DNA of 64,000 nt, taken from Echinarachnius parma (lineage: Eukaryota > Echinodermata > Echinoidea > Clypeasteroida > Echinarachniidae). Under the pieces are notes generated by a model, which did no database searches, was not told the DNA's origin, and saw nothing but the letters and a program-made list of their open reading frames with translations. The DNA is taken from assembly GCA_037951105.1 (NCBI GenBank), contig JBAMJV010009407.1, positions 1 through 64,000 of the forward strand. Direction: 5' to 3'. A program made the position numbers and the translations under genes. Every line of letters starts with the position of its first letter. The first letter of the stretch is position 1. Shown one piece after another: positions 11,931 to 23,505 of the stretch.

Positions 11931-12179
11931 GTAAGTCTTTTCTTTTTTTGTGGGGGGGGGGGGGTTAGTTCTATGAATCCTACTAATAACAATTATAATT
12001 TTGATGATGATTATAAGTAGTATAAGTTAGATTGTGTAGTACAGTAATACTACTTATAACGATTACTAATACATGTTACAACTCAAAGAATCTATAACAT
12101 TAAGTACTACAATTACCAAATAAAAAAAACTCTGTCGTGAATACCTTTTGGATTACAAGCCATATTTATGAAAGCTTTT

Positions 12180-12535
12180 TTATGAATTTTGTTATACACA
12201 TTGAAATTATTTGTATTATTATTACGTTATTATGTACTTATATTGTTTATACAGTATTATAAACATAGGTGTAGATATATCCTTGCAAATATTCCACTTG
12301 TGTGTATGTGTGTGACTGTGATTGAAATTATTTTTGTGTGCTTGTCGTGTTTTATACTTTTAATTGTGCATTTTAACTGTTTAAATATATATTACTGGGC
12401 TATTTACTTACAAGCTTTGCTTTTTTAATAGTCCGAACCATAAAATATATTATGTTTGATCTGTAATTTGTAATGTAATATTTCTGTATTATCTGTTTTG
12501 TATGGTTGAATAAACTGAAATGAAATGAAATGAAC
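12180..12535 (+). mobile_element. 3' fragment of a non-LTR retrotransposon with (TGAAA)n tail
   Basis: AT-rich sequence ends in AATAAACTGAAATGAAATGA, a TGAAA tandem tail. Short tandem 3' tails are typical of CR1/L2-type elements, and the larger element at 33.3-38.4 kb ends in the same tail on the opposite strand. The left boundary is uncertain; no coding part remains. Confidence 0.45.
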
Positions 12536-12640
12536 TACTACTCAAAAACACTATATAACTTTCGATAGCAAGCTGGAAGGAAGTAGTAAGATTTGAATGA
12601 GATACAGTAATATAACCAGGAAGCTGGCATAGGGTACACT

Positions 12641-13029
12641 ACTGAAAGTAACATTGTCCAAATCCTCAAAACTTACTTGGAACTGTAGTGGTTATCTTAT
12701 ACCTTATCATATTCATATCAACACTAAAGGCACGAGACAGTTTAGGTTTTGCGAATTTCCATTTCGTGCAAAAAGATATTTACGATTTAAATGTTCAGAT
12801 ATGAAATTGCCCTCGGGAATTGTTTATGCCAATGTACAAAGTAAGTACAATGAGTTTTAGTGAATATCATTGTTTGCATTTTTGCTCATATTTCAGCCGA
12901 AAAACATCCAATTACTTTACATTGTCACAAATTACTCTGTTGAAATAATTGTACCAGATCACTCCAATACACGTATTATTAATCCAATTATCATTTTTGG
13001 CTCTTGCCAACAAAGTAACTAGATCCCTA
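12641..13029. mobile_element. TTAA MITE family 1 copy
   Basis: Begins near GTAACATTGTCCAAATCCTC and ends CAAAGTAACTAGATCCCT, matching the ends of the copies at 9,221 and 20,074. TTAA flanks are eroded. It lies in the intron before the cytoplasmic-tail exon of copy A. Confidence 0.65.
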
Positions 13030-13563
13030 TAAAGGGAACCACCACACGATAACAATATTCTTGTAAATACAATGTAACCGTTTCAGTGGTACATTCCACA
13101 AACAAATTCAGACAAATTCGTTTCCAGACAAATTAAATACTTTGAAAACCATCACGATACTAAAGGAACTGTTCATGGGTCTGCAGACAAGACTATTTCC
13201 ATTGTCTAGGACGAACCTCAGTCTGTTGTGCTTATATGTCACTAAACGTACGCGGGTATAGAATTGGCGAATAATACAAAATAATATATACATTTTGTCG
13301 ATTATGATGTGATCTAAAATTCCTATTATTTATTTAAATGTGATATTGTAAAAACTGATTGCTCAATCGTTGATTGTGTATTTATTTTCCCTGTGTTTAG
13401 TGCATATTCTATGCTTGTCAGGATGTGAAATTTTGGTTTATTGTATCCATGTTTGTTCTTTAATGAAACATTATTCCATTGAAAAAATTTGATTATATTA
13501 ACATTGACTAACGTTAATTAACTACAACAACTCTGGTTGTCTTCTTTTGATTTTGATTTACAG

Positions 13564-14223
13564 AAGAAACAAGCGTCGGGAAACATCACAAACAAATAGA
13601 AGACAACAAGTGCCGATAATAATGACATTGAGAGGATGCCAGCTCCGCGAAGTGACGAGGAATATGTCGCCCCCACATAATAGGACGTCGCTACGAAACC
13701 AATATTATACGCAGCGAAGAAGAAGAATACGACGTTGTTAGCGCGGGCGGTCACAACGACGGTGCCACGCCGTATTATGCCACCGCAACGCCAAATAGAA
13801 AGGCGAAGAAAAATAGATCACGTGATATTGGGCAAGAAACAGCGCGAAACCCCTTGGATGAGCTCTACGCCATGCCGGATACGAAGGAAAGGGTGAGCAA
13901 CGTGACGATAATGACGTAGACGGCAATGATATCCCAGTTACCGAGTACCGCAGAAGAAACGCCAGAAGCGACCGGGTGACGATGCCCCCGGTAAGGCACG
14001 AGGTAATGGTCCGAGGGACGGCGCCCCCGGAAAGGCACGAGGTAAGGGCCCGGCGGTCATGGAAAGAAGCGACAAAACACGACTGCATGGGAATATGCAG
14101 TTGGCTGATGACAACGCACGTGATGGGGATAGAAAAGTCTACATCAACACTGACTTCCACGAGGAACCGACCGACCTGGTTCTTAATGAGCTATACAGTA
14201 GTATGTATAACTGTACATGCTAA
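13564..14223 (+). pseudogene. Copy A, cytoplasmic-tail exon (multiple frameshifts)
   Basis: Starts with RNKRRE after acceptor TTTACAG, as in gene B exon 13. Pieces of the tail survive in different frames: EEYVAP, EEYDVV, LDELYAMP, VYINTDF and LNELYSSM. At least three indels separate them and there is an in-frame stop after the YVAP segment. The final TATACAGTAGTATG is followed here by codons for YNCTC and TAA at 14,221, a longer C terminus than in gene B. Confidence 0.85.
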
Positions 14224-14235
14224 GATATAACTTAA

Positions 14236-14665
14236 GGGTACCACCACACCCAAATAATATCTTATTATAGAAATGGTACCATCTTAGTATTCCATTCCTT
14301 CAACCAGTTCACACAAAATTTGTTTTCAAGAAAAAAATATATAATTGGAAAACGCATCACCACTCTCAGCCATGCGTTCATGCGGTCTGAATTGCGTAGA
14401 CTATATGCGTGCAGAGCAGAGCGCACTGTGCAGAGCGAATGAATCATCCGGGAATCTATTGACGTACCCGTGAAAGCATTGGCGCACTCGCAAATGCTTG
14501 GCCCGTATGGAACCAGGAAATAGCAGTGGTTCCCCTAAGTGTTGGAAATGAATTGCTTTGTTTTTGAATTACACAACCCTTTGCAAAATGTTGGGTATCT
14601 ATTTGATATCACAAAACGGTACCAAAACATATAATAATGTGTTGTCCTTTGCCTGGTGGTCCCCT
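14236..14665. mobile_element. TTAA-flanked MITE, family 2 copy
   Basis: TTAA|GGGTACCACCACACC at the left and GCCTGGTGGTCCCC(T)|TTAA at the right are the inverted ends seen at 7,379-7,773. An internal GTGGTTCCCCTAAG near 14,527 suggests two nested or tandem copies. It sits just after the stop codon of copy A and is absent after gene B. Confidence 0.65.
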
Positions 14666-14759
14666 TTAACATAACACCAAAGCATACGTTTTTATGTGAA
14701 CTAAGTTCAGGGTGGAAACTTTTTGGGTTCATAATTATATATGTAACACGTTGCATTAA

Positions 14760-14960
14760 ACGTTTTCTACAGTGTCAACACTCCCTACAGAGTGAATGAG
14801 TAACTATGCAGTATATAAATCACTGTAGACACTGTGATAATAAAGTGTATAAACAGTGCTTGCACTGTGTATTCATTGTGTGCCCACAGTGTGCGCGATG
14901 TGTGATCACAGTGTTACGAGGGTGTTCATAGTTTACTGTCGGTGTGCTCACGTTGTAACA
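14760..14960. repeat. Clustered CACTGTG/CACAGTG motifs downstream of copy A
   Basis: At least four exact CACTGTG or CACAGTG heptamers and several near matches occur in about 150 bases. A weaker version follows gene B (46,195-46,340). No longer repeat unit is evident. Confidence 0.5.
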
Positions 14961-14984
14961 CGGTATAGTAGAATTGAATAGAAC

Positions 14985-15234
14985 ACAACATCCACAAAAC
15001 TTACGTACAACTCTTAGACTAGCATTTATCGGAAACCTCGTTGCATTCGTAGTACCACTAAATGAATTGAGCAAGGTTTTGGTGTTTCCCAAGTGATATT
15101 CCCTATTTGTTAAGATATTTATGTTTAGAAGCTTTCGGATTTGAAAGTATCCACGGGAGACTTTTAACTGTGTACAAAATTAGTGAATGAGTTTTGGGTC
15201 ATCTTCCACATGTCAACAAAGTTACTAGATCCCT
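14985..15234. mobile_element. TTAA MITE family 1 copy
   Basis: ACATCCACAAAACTTACGT starts a diverged copy; the right end CAACAAAGTTACTAGATCCCT|TTAA is well preserved. A paralogous copy lies at the same place after gene B (46,382-46,643), so this insertion predates the tandem duplication. Confidence 0.65.
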
Positions 15235-15249
15235 TTAACCATGTTAACT

Positions 15250-16310
15250 GACAATAACAATACGGGTTTCTATAGTTTATATCAATTCGAAAATGATGTT
15301 TTATTGTCAAGAAATTGTTGGTATAGTCTATACAATTTGTGAAATCCCAGCTAGTATAGCCTACACAAAGTTAACTTGTTAACCCGTTTTCCTTCGATTT
15401 GTATTATATCCCCATAGACTTTGGACACATCTTACCTTGTTCCCATTGTCAAGAGTTGATATAATCCATTATTATCTTCCTAACTGTTTTGGGCAAATTA
15501 TTTGTAAAAAGCATGTATGCGCGTTAATGCATCTGTTTGTCTGTTTACACAAGTAGCACAACAAGCTGTAAATAACAATATATAGTTTGATTTCCGCCTT
15601 TCCCGGGTACATAAACCACAAAATAAACTTTCCTGTATCAAACCAAATAACTGACACAAATATGTCGATATTGACATAATGAAAGGTGACATAGAAAATA
15701 ATACAGTCTAAGTCAAGCCATCACTATTATGCTGTGTTGTGGGCTGTTGTCTGGCTTAATCCTAAAACAGGCCGCGTACCAACATTGCCTACACCAGCCC
15801 CCCCCCCCCTACCCCCCCCCCCCCCCCCCCCCCCCTCTACAATCGTCTCGATTGCTCCACAACGCGTGAGGGTGTCGTCCCGCCGCCTCGTTACTTGTTT
15901 TTGCAAGTCTTGTATTTATGTTAACGCCACATTTGCAGAAACCGGACGTACCCTTACGAAGTCACATGACATTTTGTCGTTGCATGTCAGCACGATTATG
16001 TCCAATGTTCGTCCATTTGTGTATATATCAAATAGAAAGAATGGGTTCGTATCATTATGTAAACTCTCGGTTAGTTGGTCTTATTTTCATAGAAGATGTT
16101 ATGATGAGTAGATAAGTTGATATGAAAAATACATTTAATTACTATATTGTTGTACATTTTACTTGACACGCATGCAAATCTTGGTGGCGATCAGGCTTTT
16201 AACGGGAGGGTATAAAAGCTCTGCATTTGTAGGCATTACTTGTATTATATTATTCTCTCTTAACGAATGTAGAAGTAAATTTAAGGTACACAAATAACTG
16301 CATAAATATA
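15250..16310 (+). repeat. 3' flanking duplication shared with 46,670-47,660
   Basis: Long blocks are shared in the same order with the region after gene B: AATTCGAAAATGATGTTTT, AAGCATGTATGCGC, GTGTTGTGGGCTGTTGTCTG followed by a poly-C run (15,800-15,835), and TTGACACGCATGCAAAT. The unit of tandem duplication therefore runs past the receptor gene. No gene is seen in it. Confidence 0.8.
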
Positions 16311-17868
16311 TCATTCTTTGTATGTAAATACTTTATATATACATGTTAATAGAAAACAAAATATATGCATGGAAGGTTGGATAGCTTTTATACCCCGCTA
16401 CAATTACTCAGTAACATCTTAGTGTGCTTTTTTTTATATTATGGTCTCAGGCATTCAATTGTTGTATTACGCAGAGTTGATTTATTTGTGTATTTGTTTG
16501 ATTATTGGCTCACAAGAAGTCTCCTTTATTAGTAATTGTGTCTTACTCATTGCACAATAATGAATATGTGTGAAGATATGACTACAAGTATCACTCATTT
16601 TCTCAATATTTGTTTTCTTTTAAGCAGATTTAATCGCAAGTCTCGAATTAGTAAAACCAAACAAGAACATGTAGGTTTTGGTAATATGCACTCTTCATAT
16701 CGGTATTTAATCAACCACGTATCCTTATCATGTTTATTGTTCATTGAAATAATGGTTAAACTTGAAACAAAAATATGCGTATAATTACCTATGATTGTTT
16801 TAAATTGTTGTTTATTATAAGATAACTAATAAATGTTTATGATGCAAATAATGGTCTGTATAATCGAATATGTTATTCAATTAACATGTTTTTTTGTTTG
16901 ATGTTTGGGTGGTTATACCAGGTTAATATCAATAATCGAATTGATTTAATGAGAAAAACAAACAAATGGAAGTTCCTCATATACCACTTATATAATAAGT
17001 AATCACATTAATTTTGTTTTTATTCGATTGAAAGGAAGTTATTGTAATTATTTCACCCACCGAATTTCCTGCATGTACGTCATACTATTTGTATTGGAGC
17101 ATTTCTATAGGAACGGATGGAGTGAAATCATCTAAATCGGTTGCAAATGATTACAATGTAAGGTGTATTATTTTGTCATATATCAGCTAGTTTACTAGTC
17201 ATATAATAGGTTGCTAAATATATCAAGAATTTGAAATGTTTGTTTATTCATAATAAAATAATGTACATATGAATATTCAACTATAACAATAACTTGTTGT
17301 GTTTATTCGAATTGTTCTGTACACTTCCTTATTTATTTAATACTTAACTATAGTCGTTCTCTCGGGGAACACTGACTAAACTCAACAACGGATGTGCATT
17401 GCAATATTATATCGGTAGGAATGGATGGAGTAAACTTATCTCAAATCGGTTGCGAATGATTATAGTGCAATGTGTATATTTTGTTATAGCTAGTTTACTT
17501 GTCATATAATGGGTTGCTAAATTCATCAAGAGTTTGAAATTGAGGTCTGTTTTTTTCATAATAAAATCATTTAAGTATGAATATTTAACTAAAACAATAG
17601 TTCGTCGTGTTTATGTGAATTGTTCTGTAAACTTCCTTTGTTTATTTTGTACTGAGCAATATTCGTTCTCTTGGGGAACGCTGACTTAAATCAACAACGG
17701 ATGGTAATTTATGTAAATATACAATTATGATATGTTCTACCCCCGTTACGATATATTGTCAATAGATACAATTTTCCTGACAATGCGTATATTTTGTTAT
17801 AGCTAGTTTGCTTGTCATATAATGGGTTGCTAAATTCATCAAGAGTTTGAAATTGAGGTCTGTTTTTT
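15928..17868 (+). repeat. 1.94-kb tandem duplication, unit 1
   Basis: Starts CACATTTGCAGAAACCGG and repeats at 17,869 with few differences, offset about 1,941 bases. It carries an octamer/TATA cassette and a conserved open frame of 82 codons (16,536-16,784) without recognisable domain. A ~300-base part (about 17,100-17,400) is repeated once more inside the unit in diverged form. Confidence 0.85.
16172..16218 (+). promoter_or_regulatory. Octamer (ATGCAAAT) plus TATA box cassette, copy 1
   Basis: ATGCAAAT at 16,172-16,179 is followed 32 bases later by TATAAAAG at 16,211-16,218. The complement of the same GGGTATAAAAGCT word occurs about 180 bases downstream (16,387-16,400), pointing back. No convincing coding exon follows, so a promoter is only inferred. 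Confidence 0.4.
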
Positions 17869-19670
17869 CACATTTGCAGAAACCGGACGTACCCTTACGA
17901 AGTAACATGACATTTTGTCGTTGCATGTCAGCACGATTATGTCCAATGTTCGTCAATTGTGTATATATCAAATAGAACTATAATGTGTTTGTATCATTAT
18001 GTAAACTCTCGGTTAGTTGGTCTTATTTTCATGTTCTGATGAGTAAATAAGTTGATATGAAACATACATTTAATATTGTTGTACATTTTATTTGACAGGC
18101 ATGCATATTTTGGCGGCGATCAGGCTTTTAACGGGAGGGTATAAAAGCTCTGCATTTGTAGGCATTACTTGTATTATATTATTCTCTCTTAAACGAATGT
18201 AGAAGTAAATTTAAGGTACACAAATAACTGCATAAATCATTCTTTGTATGTAAATACTTTATACATGTTAATAGAAAAAAAAATATATGCATGGAAGGTT
18301 GGATAGCTTTTATACCCCGCTACAATTACTCAGTAACATCTTGTTGTGCTTTTTTATATTATGGTCTCAGGCATTCAATTGTTGTATTACGCAGAGTTCA
18401 TTTATTTGTGTATTTGTTTGATTATTGGCTCACAAGAAGATTCCTTTATTAGTAATTGTGTCTTACTCATTGCACAATAATGAATATGTGTGAAGATATG
18501 ACTACAAGTATCACTCATTTTCTCAATATTTGTTTTCTTTTAAGCAGATTTAATCGCAAGTCTCGAATTAGTAAAACCAAACAAGAACATGCAGGTTTTG
18601 GTAATATGCACTCTTCATATCGGTATTTAATCTACCACGTATCATTATCATGTTTATTGTTCATTGAAATAATGGTTAAACTTGAAAACGAAAATATGCG
18701 TATAATTACCTATGATCGTTTTAGATTTTTGTTTATTATAAGATAACTAATAAATGTTTATGATGCAAATAACGGTCTGTATACTCGAATATCTTATTCA
18801 ATTAACATGTTTTTGTTTTAAACAAATGGAAGTTCCTCATATACCACTTATATAACAAGTAATCACATTAGTTTCGTTTTTATTCGATTGAAAGGAAGTT
18901 ATTGTAATTATTTCACCCACCGGATTTCCGGCATGTACGTCATACTATTTGTATTGGAGCATTTCTATAGGAACGGATGGAGTGAAATCATCTAAATCGG
19001 TTGCAAATGATTACAATGTAAGGTGTATTATTTTGTCATATATCAGCTAGTTTACTAGTCATATAATGGGTCGCTAAATATATCAAGAATTTTAAATGTT
19101 TGTATTCATAATAAAATAATGTACATATGAATATTTAACTATAACAATAATTTGTCGTGTTTATTCGAATTGTTCTGTAAACTTCCTTGTTTATTTAATA
19201 CTTAATTATAGTCGTTCTCTCGGGGAACACTGACTAAACTCAACAACGATGTGCATTGCAATATCATATCGGTAGGAATGGATGGAGTGAACTTATCTCA
19301 AATCGGTTGCAAATGATTATAGTGCAATGTATATATTTTGTTATAGCTAGTTTACTTGTCATATAATGGGTTGCTAAATTCACCAAGAGTTTGAAATTGA
19401 GGTCTGTTTTTTAATAATAAAGTCATTTAAGTATGAATATTTAACTATAACAATAGTTCGTCGTGTTTATGTGAATTGTTCTGTAAACTTCCTTTGTTTA
19501 TTTTTTACTGATCAATATTCGTTCTCTTGGGGAACGCTGACTTAAATCAACAACGGATGTGAATTGCAATATCATAATATGATAAGTTAATTTATGTAAA
19601 TATACAATTATGATATGTTCTACCCCGTTACGATATATTGTCAATAGATACATTTTCCTGACAATGCGTA
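17869..19670 (+). repeat. 1.94-kb tandem duplication, unit 2
   Basis: Second copy of the block at 15,928. Its octamer is mutated (ATGCATAT) but TATAAAAG (18,140-18,147) and the downstream inverted TATA word are kept. The open frame at 18,456-18,746 repeats that at 16,536. Frame conservation over this short distance does not prove coding. Confidence 0.85.
18140..18147 (+). promoter_or_regulatory. TATA box of cassette copy 2
   Basis: TATAAAAG in the context CGGGAGGGTATAAAAGCTCTGC, identical to copy 1 over about 40 bases. Confidence 0.35.
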
Positions 19671-19679
19671 TTGACATGC

Positions 19680-20060
19680 AGACAATGTAAAACATTTCAT
19701 GAACTAATGGTTATAATAATTAACATGATATATTAACATGATATATTAGCTTCAACCAACATTTTACAAAACTAATATTTGATACTTCAATATAACAATA
19801 TCACTGTAAAATTTTGCTTAATGATCTGTGATTGATTTATAGAAAGGGACAACTGTTTGCCTACGGAAAACATTACTATTTAGGACAGATTCTGTTATTA
19901 ACAGAATTAATAATTCGACAAAAATCGAATGGCGTACCTAGTATGATTTTCATTCAATCATACCTGACTTCATCTCGAAATTTAATACCTATTTCCATCA
20001 GCCAACCAACAACGTAAAAAAAAAAGAAAAGTTAATGCGCGGAGTTTAGATCATCAAAAC
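19680..20060. other. AT-rich intergenic sequence, no feature recognised
   Basis: No domain, splice pair or repeat end seen. Confidence 0.4.
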
Positions 20061-20073
20061 GCTGTTGATTTAA

Positions 20074-20391
20074 AGGGATCTAGTAACTTTGTTGACATGT
20101 CCACAGGGTATTGTGTGAAAATTTCAAGTCAAATGGACATTGTATGGCCAAGTAATGAGCGAAAATGCAAAGTGATATTCAGTTACTCACTGCACTCACT
20201 TTGTACACGGATCGCCCGGAGTTTTTCTTATCTGAATACTTCAATCATACATATCTCAGTAACGAAAGGGAAATTTGAAAAACCGAAACCTGTCCCGTGA
20301 TTTTATTGTTAATACGAATACAACAAGGTATAAGGGAACCGCTAGAATTAAAATTTTATTTTGAGGATTTGGACAATGTTACTAAGTCCCT
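20074..20391. mobile_element. TTAA MITE family 1, best-preserved copy
   Basis: TTAA|AGGGATCTAGTAACTTTG at the left and ACAATGTTACTAAGTCCCT|TTAA at the right. The inverted ends match over about 18 bases and both TTAA are intact (20,070-20,073 and 20,392-20,395). Length is about 318 bases and it has no gene. It is in the opposite orientation to most other copies. Confidence 0.8.
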
Positions 20392-20539
20392 TTAAGTCTG
20401 ATTAGTTAGTTCTTGCCCTTTTTTTAATAACAATATTTACAGTATGATATAACATCCTAGACTGTATCTGTATAGCTACAACAGGTAATAGAACAGATAC
20501 GTTTATCATATTAATATTGATCATCGTGTCCAACAAATC

Positions 20540-21010
20540 CTTAGAATTTCATAACCAAGTATTTTTCGAAATGTCGCCTTACCGACGGTATATATTAAAA
20601 CTATATATTAAAACTATGCGTACAAATAAGTGGTGACTAGTGACTATTAATACATGGTCGAATGGGGACGAATTTGGTACACAGAATTCGCAAAAGTTAT
20701 ACCATTACTACAGTTGATTGAAAATTAAGTAATATTATACTGTTCTTTTGGTGATTACCAATTAATGCATTCAATAACATTCTCTTAAACATGTTAAATA
20801 ACAAACATGACTAGAGTTTCAAACCGCATTGTTTCACATTCCATTATGCAATGCGTTGAACCAATTGCATTCTATTTCACAAGAATGTACAGATATGCCC
20901 AAGTTTTTGTGACTTTTTAATTGGGTTAAGTGTCGGTAATCTTAGATGAGTCAGTCATGAAGTGACAGTAGTCTCTGATATCCAAACAAAATTTACATAA
21001 TATTATGTTG
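20540..21010. mobile_element. Diverged relative of the MITE at 34,796-35,390
   Basis: Shares AATTTCATAACCAAG, AATTCGCAAAAGT, CGCATTGTTTCA and TTGTGACTTTTTAATTGGG-type blocks, in order, with the element inserted in the reverse transcriptase at 34.8-35.4 kb. Terminal repeats are worn and the edges approximate. Confidence 0.55.
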
Positions 21011-21697
21011 ACTCTAATTTTTCATGGCCTGGCAGAATTGTTAAAATCTTCTTAATGACGACATTTGTTTAGAGGGCTTACATTATCTGATATTTATTTT
21101 CCTTTTAATTGGACGTGTCTGTAAACTTCCGATTAACGTCATTATTATGCTAATTTTACAGACTCAATTCAAAGAACTAGTGATAAAATAATAACAACCC
21201 ATTGTTCATTGACGCAGTTCATTTATTTTGAGTATGCATTATTTCCTTGTTAAACGTCATAGGATAATTTGCCGTAAACAATTTACAAAACTGATAACAT
21301 TATTTCAAATCTAATCAAATATTATTGATTTGTAATCATGATCCCAGAAGTAAATCATGCATTTGATCATTTTTATCACCGATATTTATTGAATCTAATT
21401 CTATTTCATAGCTGAATAGCGCCCTTTTGTGCTGACGGATTTTATTTTAATAAAAACAAACCTTCTACATGCTCTAGATGAGTTAACATTAAAGATGTAT
21501 TGATTCATTTAAGCATGGTCGTTGATAAATATCAGTTTCGATGATATACACAAGGTTAAAGTACTAACATTCAGTTTTACATTAACTGTTCTTTCCTTGA
21601 AACCTAGTATAGTCACTAAAACATAGAAACTACGCCTTTTCTTTTCCTAAAAGCAGTGCTCTGTTATAAACAATAATGTATCATTTATTATCAAGCA

Positions 21698-23234
21698 CAT
21701 TTTGTCATGCCGAAATTAATACACCGAACCCACACATTAAACCTGACATTAAAATGTGGCATCATATTATAGTTGTATTAATTGCACCGGTAATAACGTG
21801 CTTCCTTCTCATGTTTTGCATAATGGTACACATAGCACATCACATTTATTATTGGGTCCGTAGCCAGAGGGGTGCGTTTGGTGAGTACGCCAACTGCAAC
21901 TTGCTTCTTTTTTTCTTTTTTTTGGGGGGGGGGGGGGGTGGGTCTTTCTTTTACGGGCCATCAATCAAAAATATCAGAACCACATATGTTTGTATTTCCT
22001 CAATTGTTGGTTTGCCTTTATTTCTAACAAAGAATACACTGCATTAGGTACAAATCAATTATTGATATTTGATGAAACGGATCGTTGATTTAGTGTCCTT
22101 TGGAAAAGGGAAATATGTTTAGTATTATTACCAATGACGGTAATAATGGTGGAGAAACTACATCTGGGGGAGGAGGTAAGAGCACCCTCTCCTCCATTTC
22201 TGTCAAATGGATGTACACAAATAATCTAAGAAATGCAAGCATTTGAAATAAAGACAAAGTTTAAAAGTTTGCCACTTTTATGACCCCGCCCCCTTAATTA
22301 ATGATGTTTTATCGCCGCGTTATGCCACTGACCTTGATGCAAATGCGTGGTAAATATGACTGTTCATCCAGATCCAGCAGGGCACGGTCAATGCAAATAC
22401 CTCTATTTTTACCAACCATTAAAAAAAAAATTATGTTCAAATTTCGATATTGCCAGTATTATTTTGTGCACGTTATTTGTGTGTACTGCACTATAATTGG
22501 CCATGTGTACAGTTTCGGCACTCCATGATTTAACTTTTCTTACTTCTGCCCAGTGCAGTTGTGTTTTTATAAAGTTCTGAATTGAATTGAATTACCTTCG
22601 TCCATGAATAATAACATACTATCCTTCTTTACTGGTATACCTTGAACTGTGTTTGATTATTGTTGCATGTGAATGGTACACATCATATCTCTTCCCCTTT
22701 TGTTGCCGTGGAGAAAGAGGAAGTAGTCAATAAATATGATATAAATTTCAAAGTACTGTAATATATATCCATAATTGGAAATACGGTGTCATAACACGTA
22801 GCAACTTTTTCACAAGTGGATCTATCTGTAGCGTCAATTGCCCTGGTACTTAAGTCAGTTTCGTTAAGTCTGATGTTACTAACGTTAGTGTTCACTCCTT
22901 ATTTTGATAATCGCATCACCATGGTTTTGTTTTGGAAGGTATTCCCTGTGCTGTGTCTACTTTCTTTAATTAATATAGGTAAGTGTGGTGTTTTTAATCG
23001 TATTTTACACATGTATACCTACTCAGTAATGATTGTTGTGTTACTTTGTTTATTTATGATGAATATTTTGTTTTTTATATTCGGTAACACAAATGAGTTA
23101 TATCAATTTTGTAGGGCTATCAGACATGTTATGTTGTAAAAGGTTGACACACATAAATTGCTTCTATGACTTTTTAGGATCACAGAATAGGTGGAAAACC
23201 TAACTAACTCGCTGCTAGAAGTCCACAGGTACAT
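21698..23234 (+). repeat. First-exon array, unit 1
   Basis: The block from CATTTTGTCATGCCG to CTAGAAGTCCACAG is repeated in units 2 and 3 in the same orientation. Each unit has a T-run/G-run composite or its remnant, a TGAATTGAATTGAATT tract (22,572-22,590) and, near its 3' end, a signal-peptide exon. Confidence 0.85.
22921..22978 (+). CDS. Alternative first coding exon 1 (signal peptide)
   Basis: ATG in a strong context (CATCACCATGG) opens MVLFWKVFPVLCLLSLINI and reaches donor ATAG|GTAAGT after 58 bases, phase 1. The sequence has a basic residue, then a hydrophobic core, as expected of a secretory signal. Length, phase and sequence are the same as the exon nearest the receptor (25,953-26,010). 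It could therefore splice directly to the first CCP exon at 26,637. Whether it is used, or is a relic of a lost receptor copy, cannot be told from sequence. Confidence 0.6.
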
Positions 23235-23447
23235 TTTTTCATACCGAAATTAAGAATACACCAAACCCACACATTAAACCTTACATTAAAAGGTGGCATC
23301 ATATTATAGTTGTATTAATTGCGCCGGTAACAACGTGCTTTCCTGTCAGGTTTTGCATAATGGTACACATAGCACATCACATTTATTTTTGGGTCCGTAG
23401 CCAGAGGGGTGCGTTTTGTGAGTACGCCAACTGCAACTTACTTTTCT

Positions 23448-23505
23448 TTTTTCTTTTTTTTTTTTTTTTTTGGGGGGGGGGGGGGGGGGAGGGGGGGGGG
23501 GGTCT
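23448..23505. repeat. Composite poly-T/poly-G run
   Basis: About 20 T in a nearly pure run followed by about 18 G, an A and about 12 G. The same T-then-G arrangement recurs at about 21,912 and 48,044, and in inverse form at about 63,466. Confidence 0.9.

Larger units (their letters stand above)
2995..14223 (+). pseudogene. Copy A: decayed CTLD/CCP transmembrane receptor, tandem paralogue of gene B
   Basis: Exon-like blocks at 2,995-3,235, 4,106-4,250, 5,498-5,682, 6,700-6,803, 7,932-8,085, 8,966-9,150, 10,504-10,683, 11,546-11,605, 11,850-11,930 and 13,564-14,223 match, in order and strand, exons 4 to 13 of the intact gene at 25,953-46,174. Together they would give CTLD1, CTLD2, two CCP domains, stem, transmembrane helix and tyrosine-rich tail. 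No signal-peptide or first two CCP exons are visible; a TIR element lies where they would be expected. Several exons carry stops or frameshifts (CTLD1, CTLD2 middle, CCP3, transmembrane, tail), so a full receptor cannot be made. The exons of CTLD2a, CCP4 and stem remain open, so decay looks recent or partial. Scattered assembly errors are an alternative explanation for the single-base shifts but not for all lesions. Confidence 0.85.

Noticed and set aside
14760-14960. V(D)J-type recombination signals
   Set aside because: Heptamers are present but no nonamer resembling ACAAAAACC lies 12 or 23 bases away, and the locus has no segment structure.
21676-22047. Repeated 90-120-codon frames at the start of each first-exon unit
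   Set aside because: They run into the T-run/G-run composite, differ in length between units and follow only from the tandem repeat.
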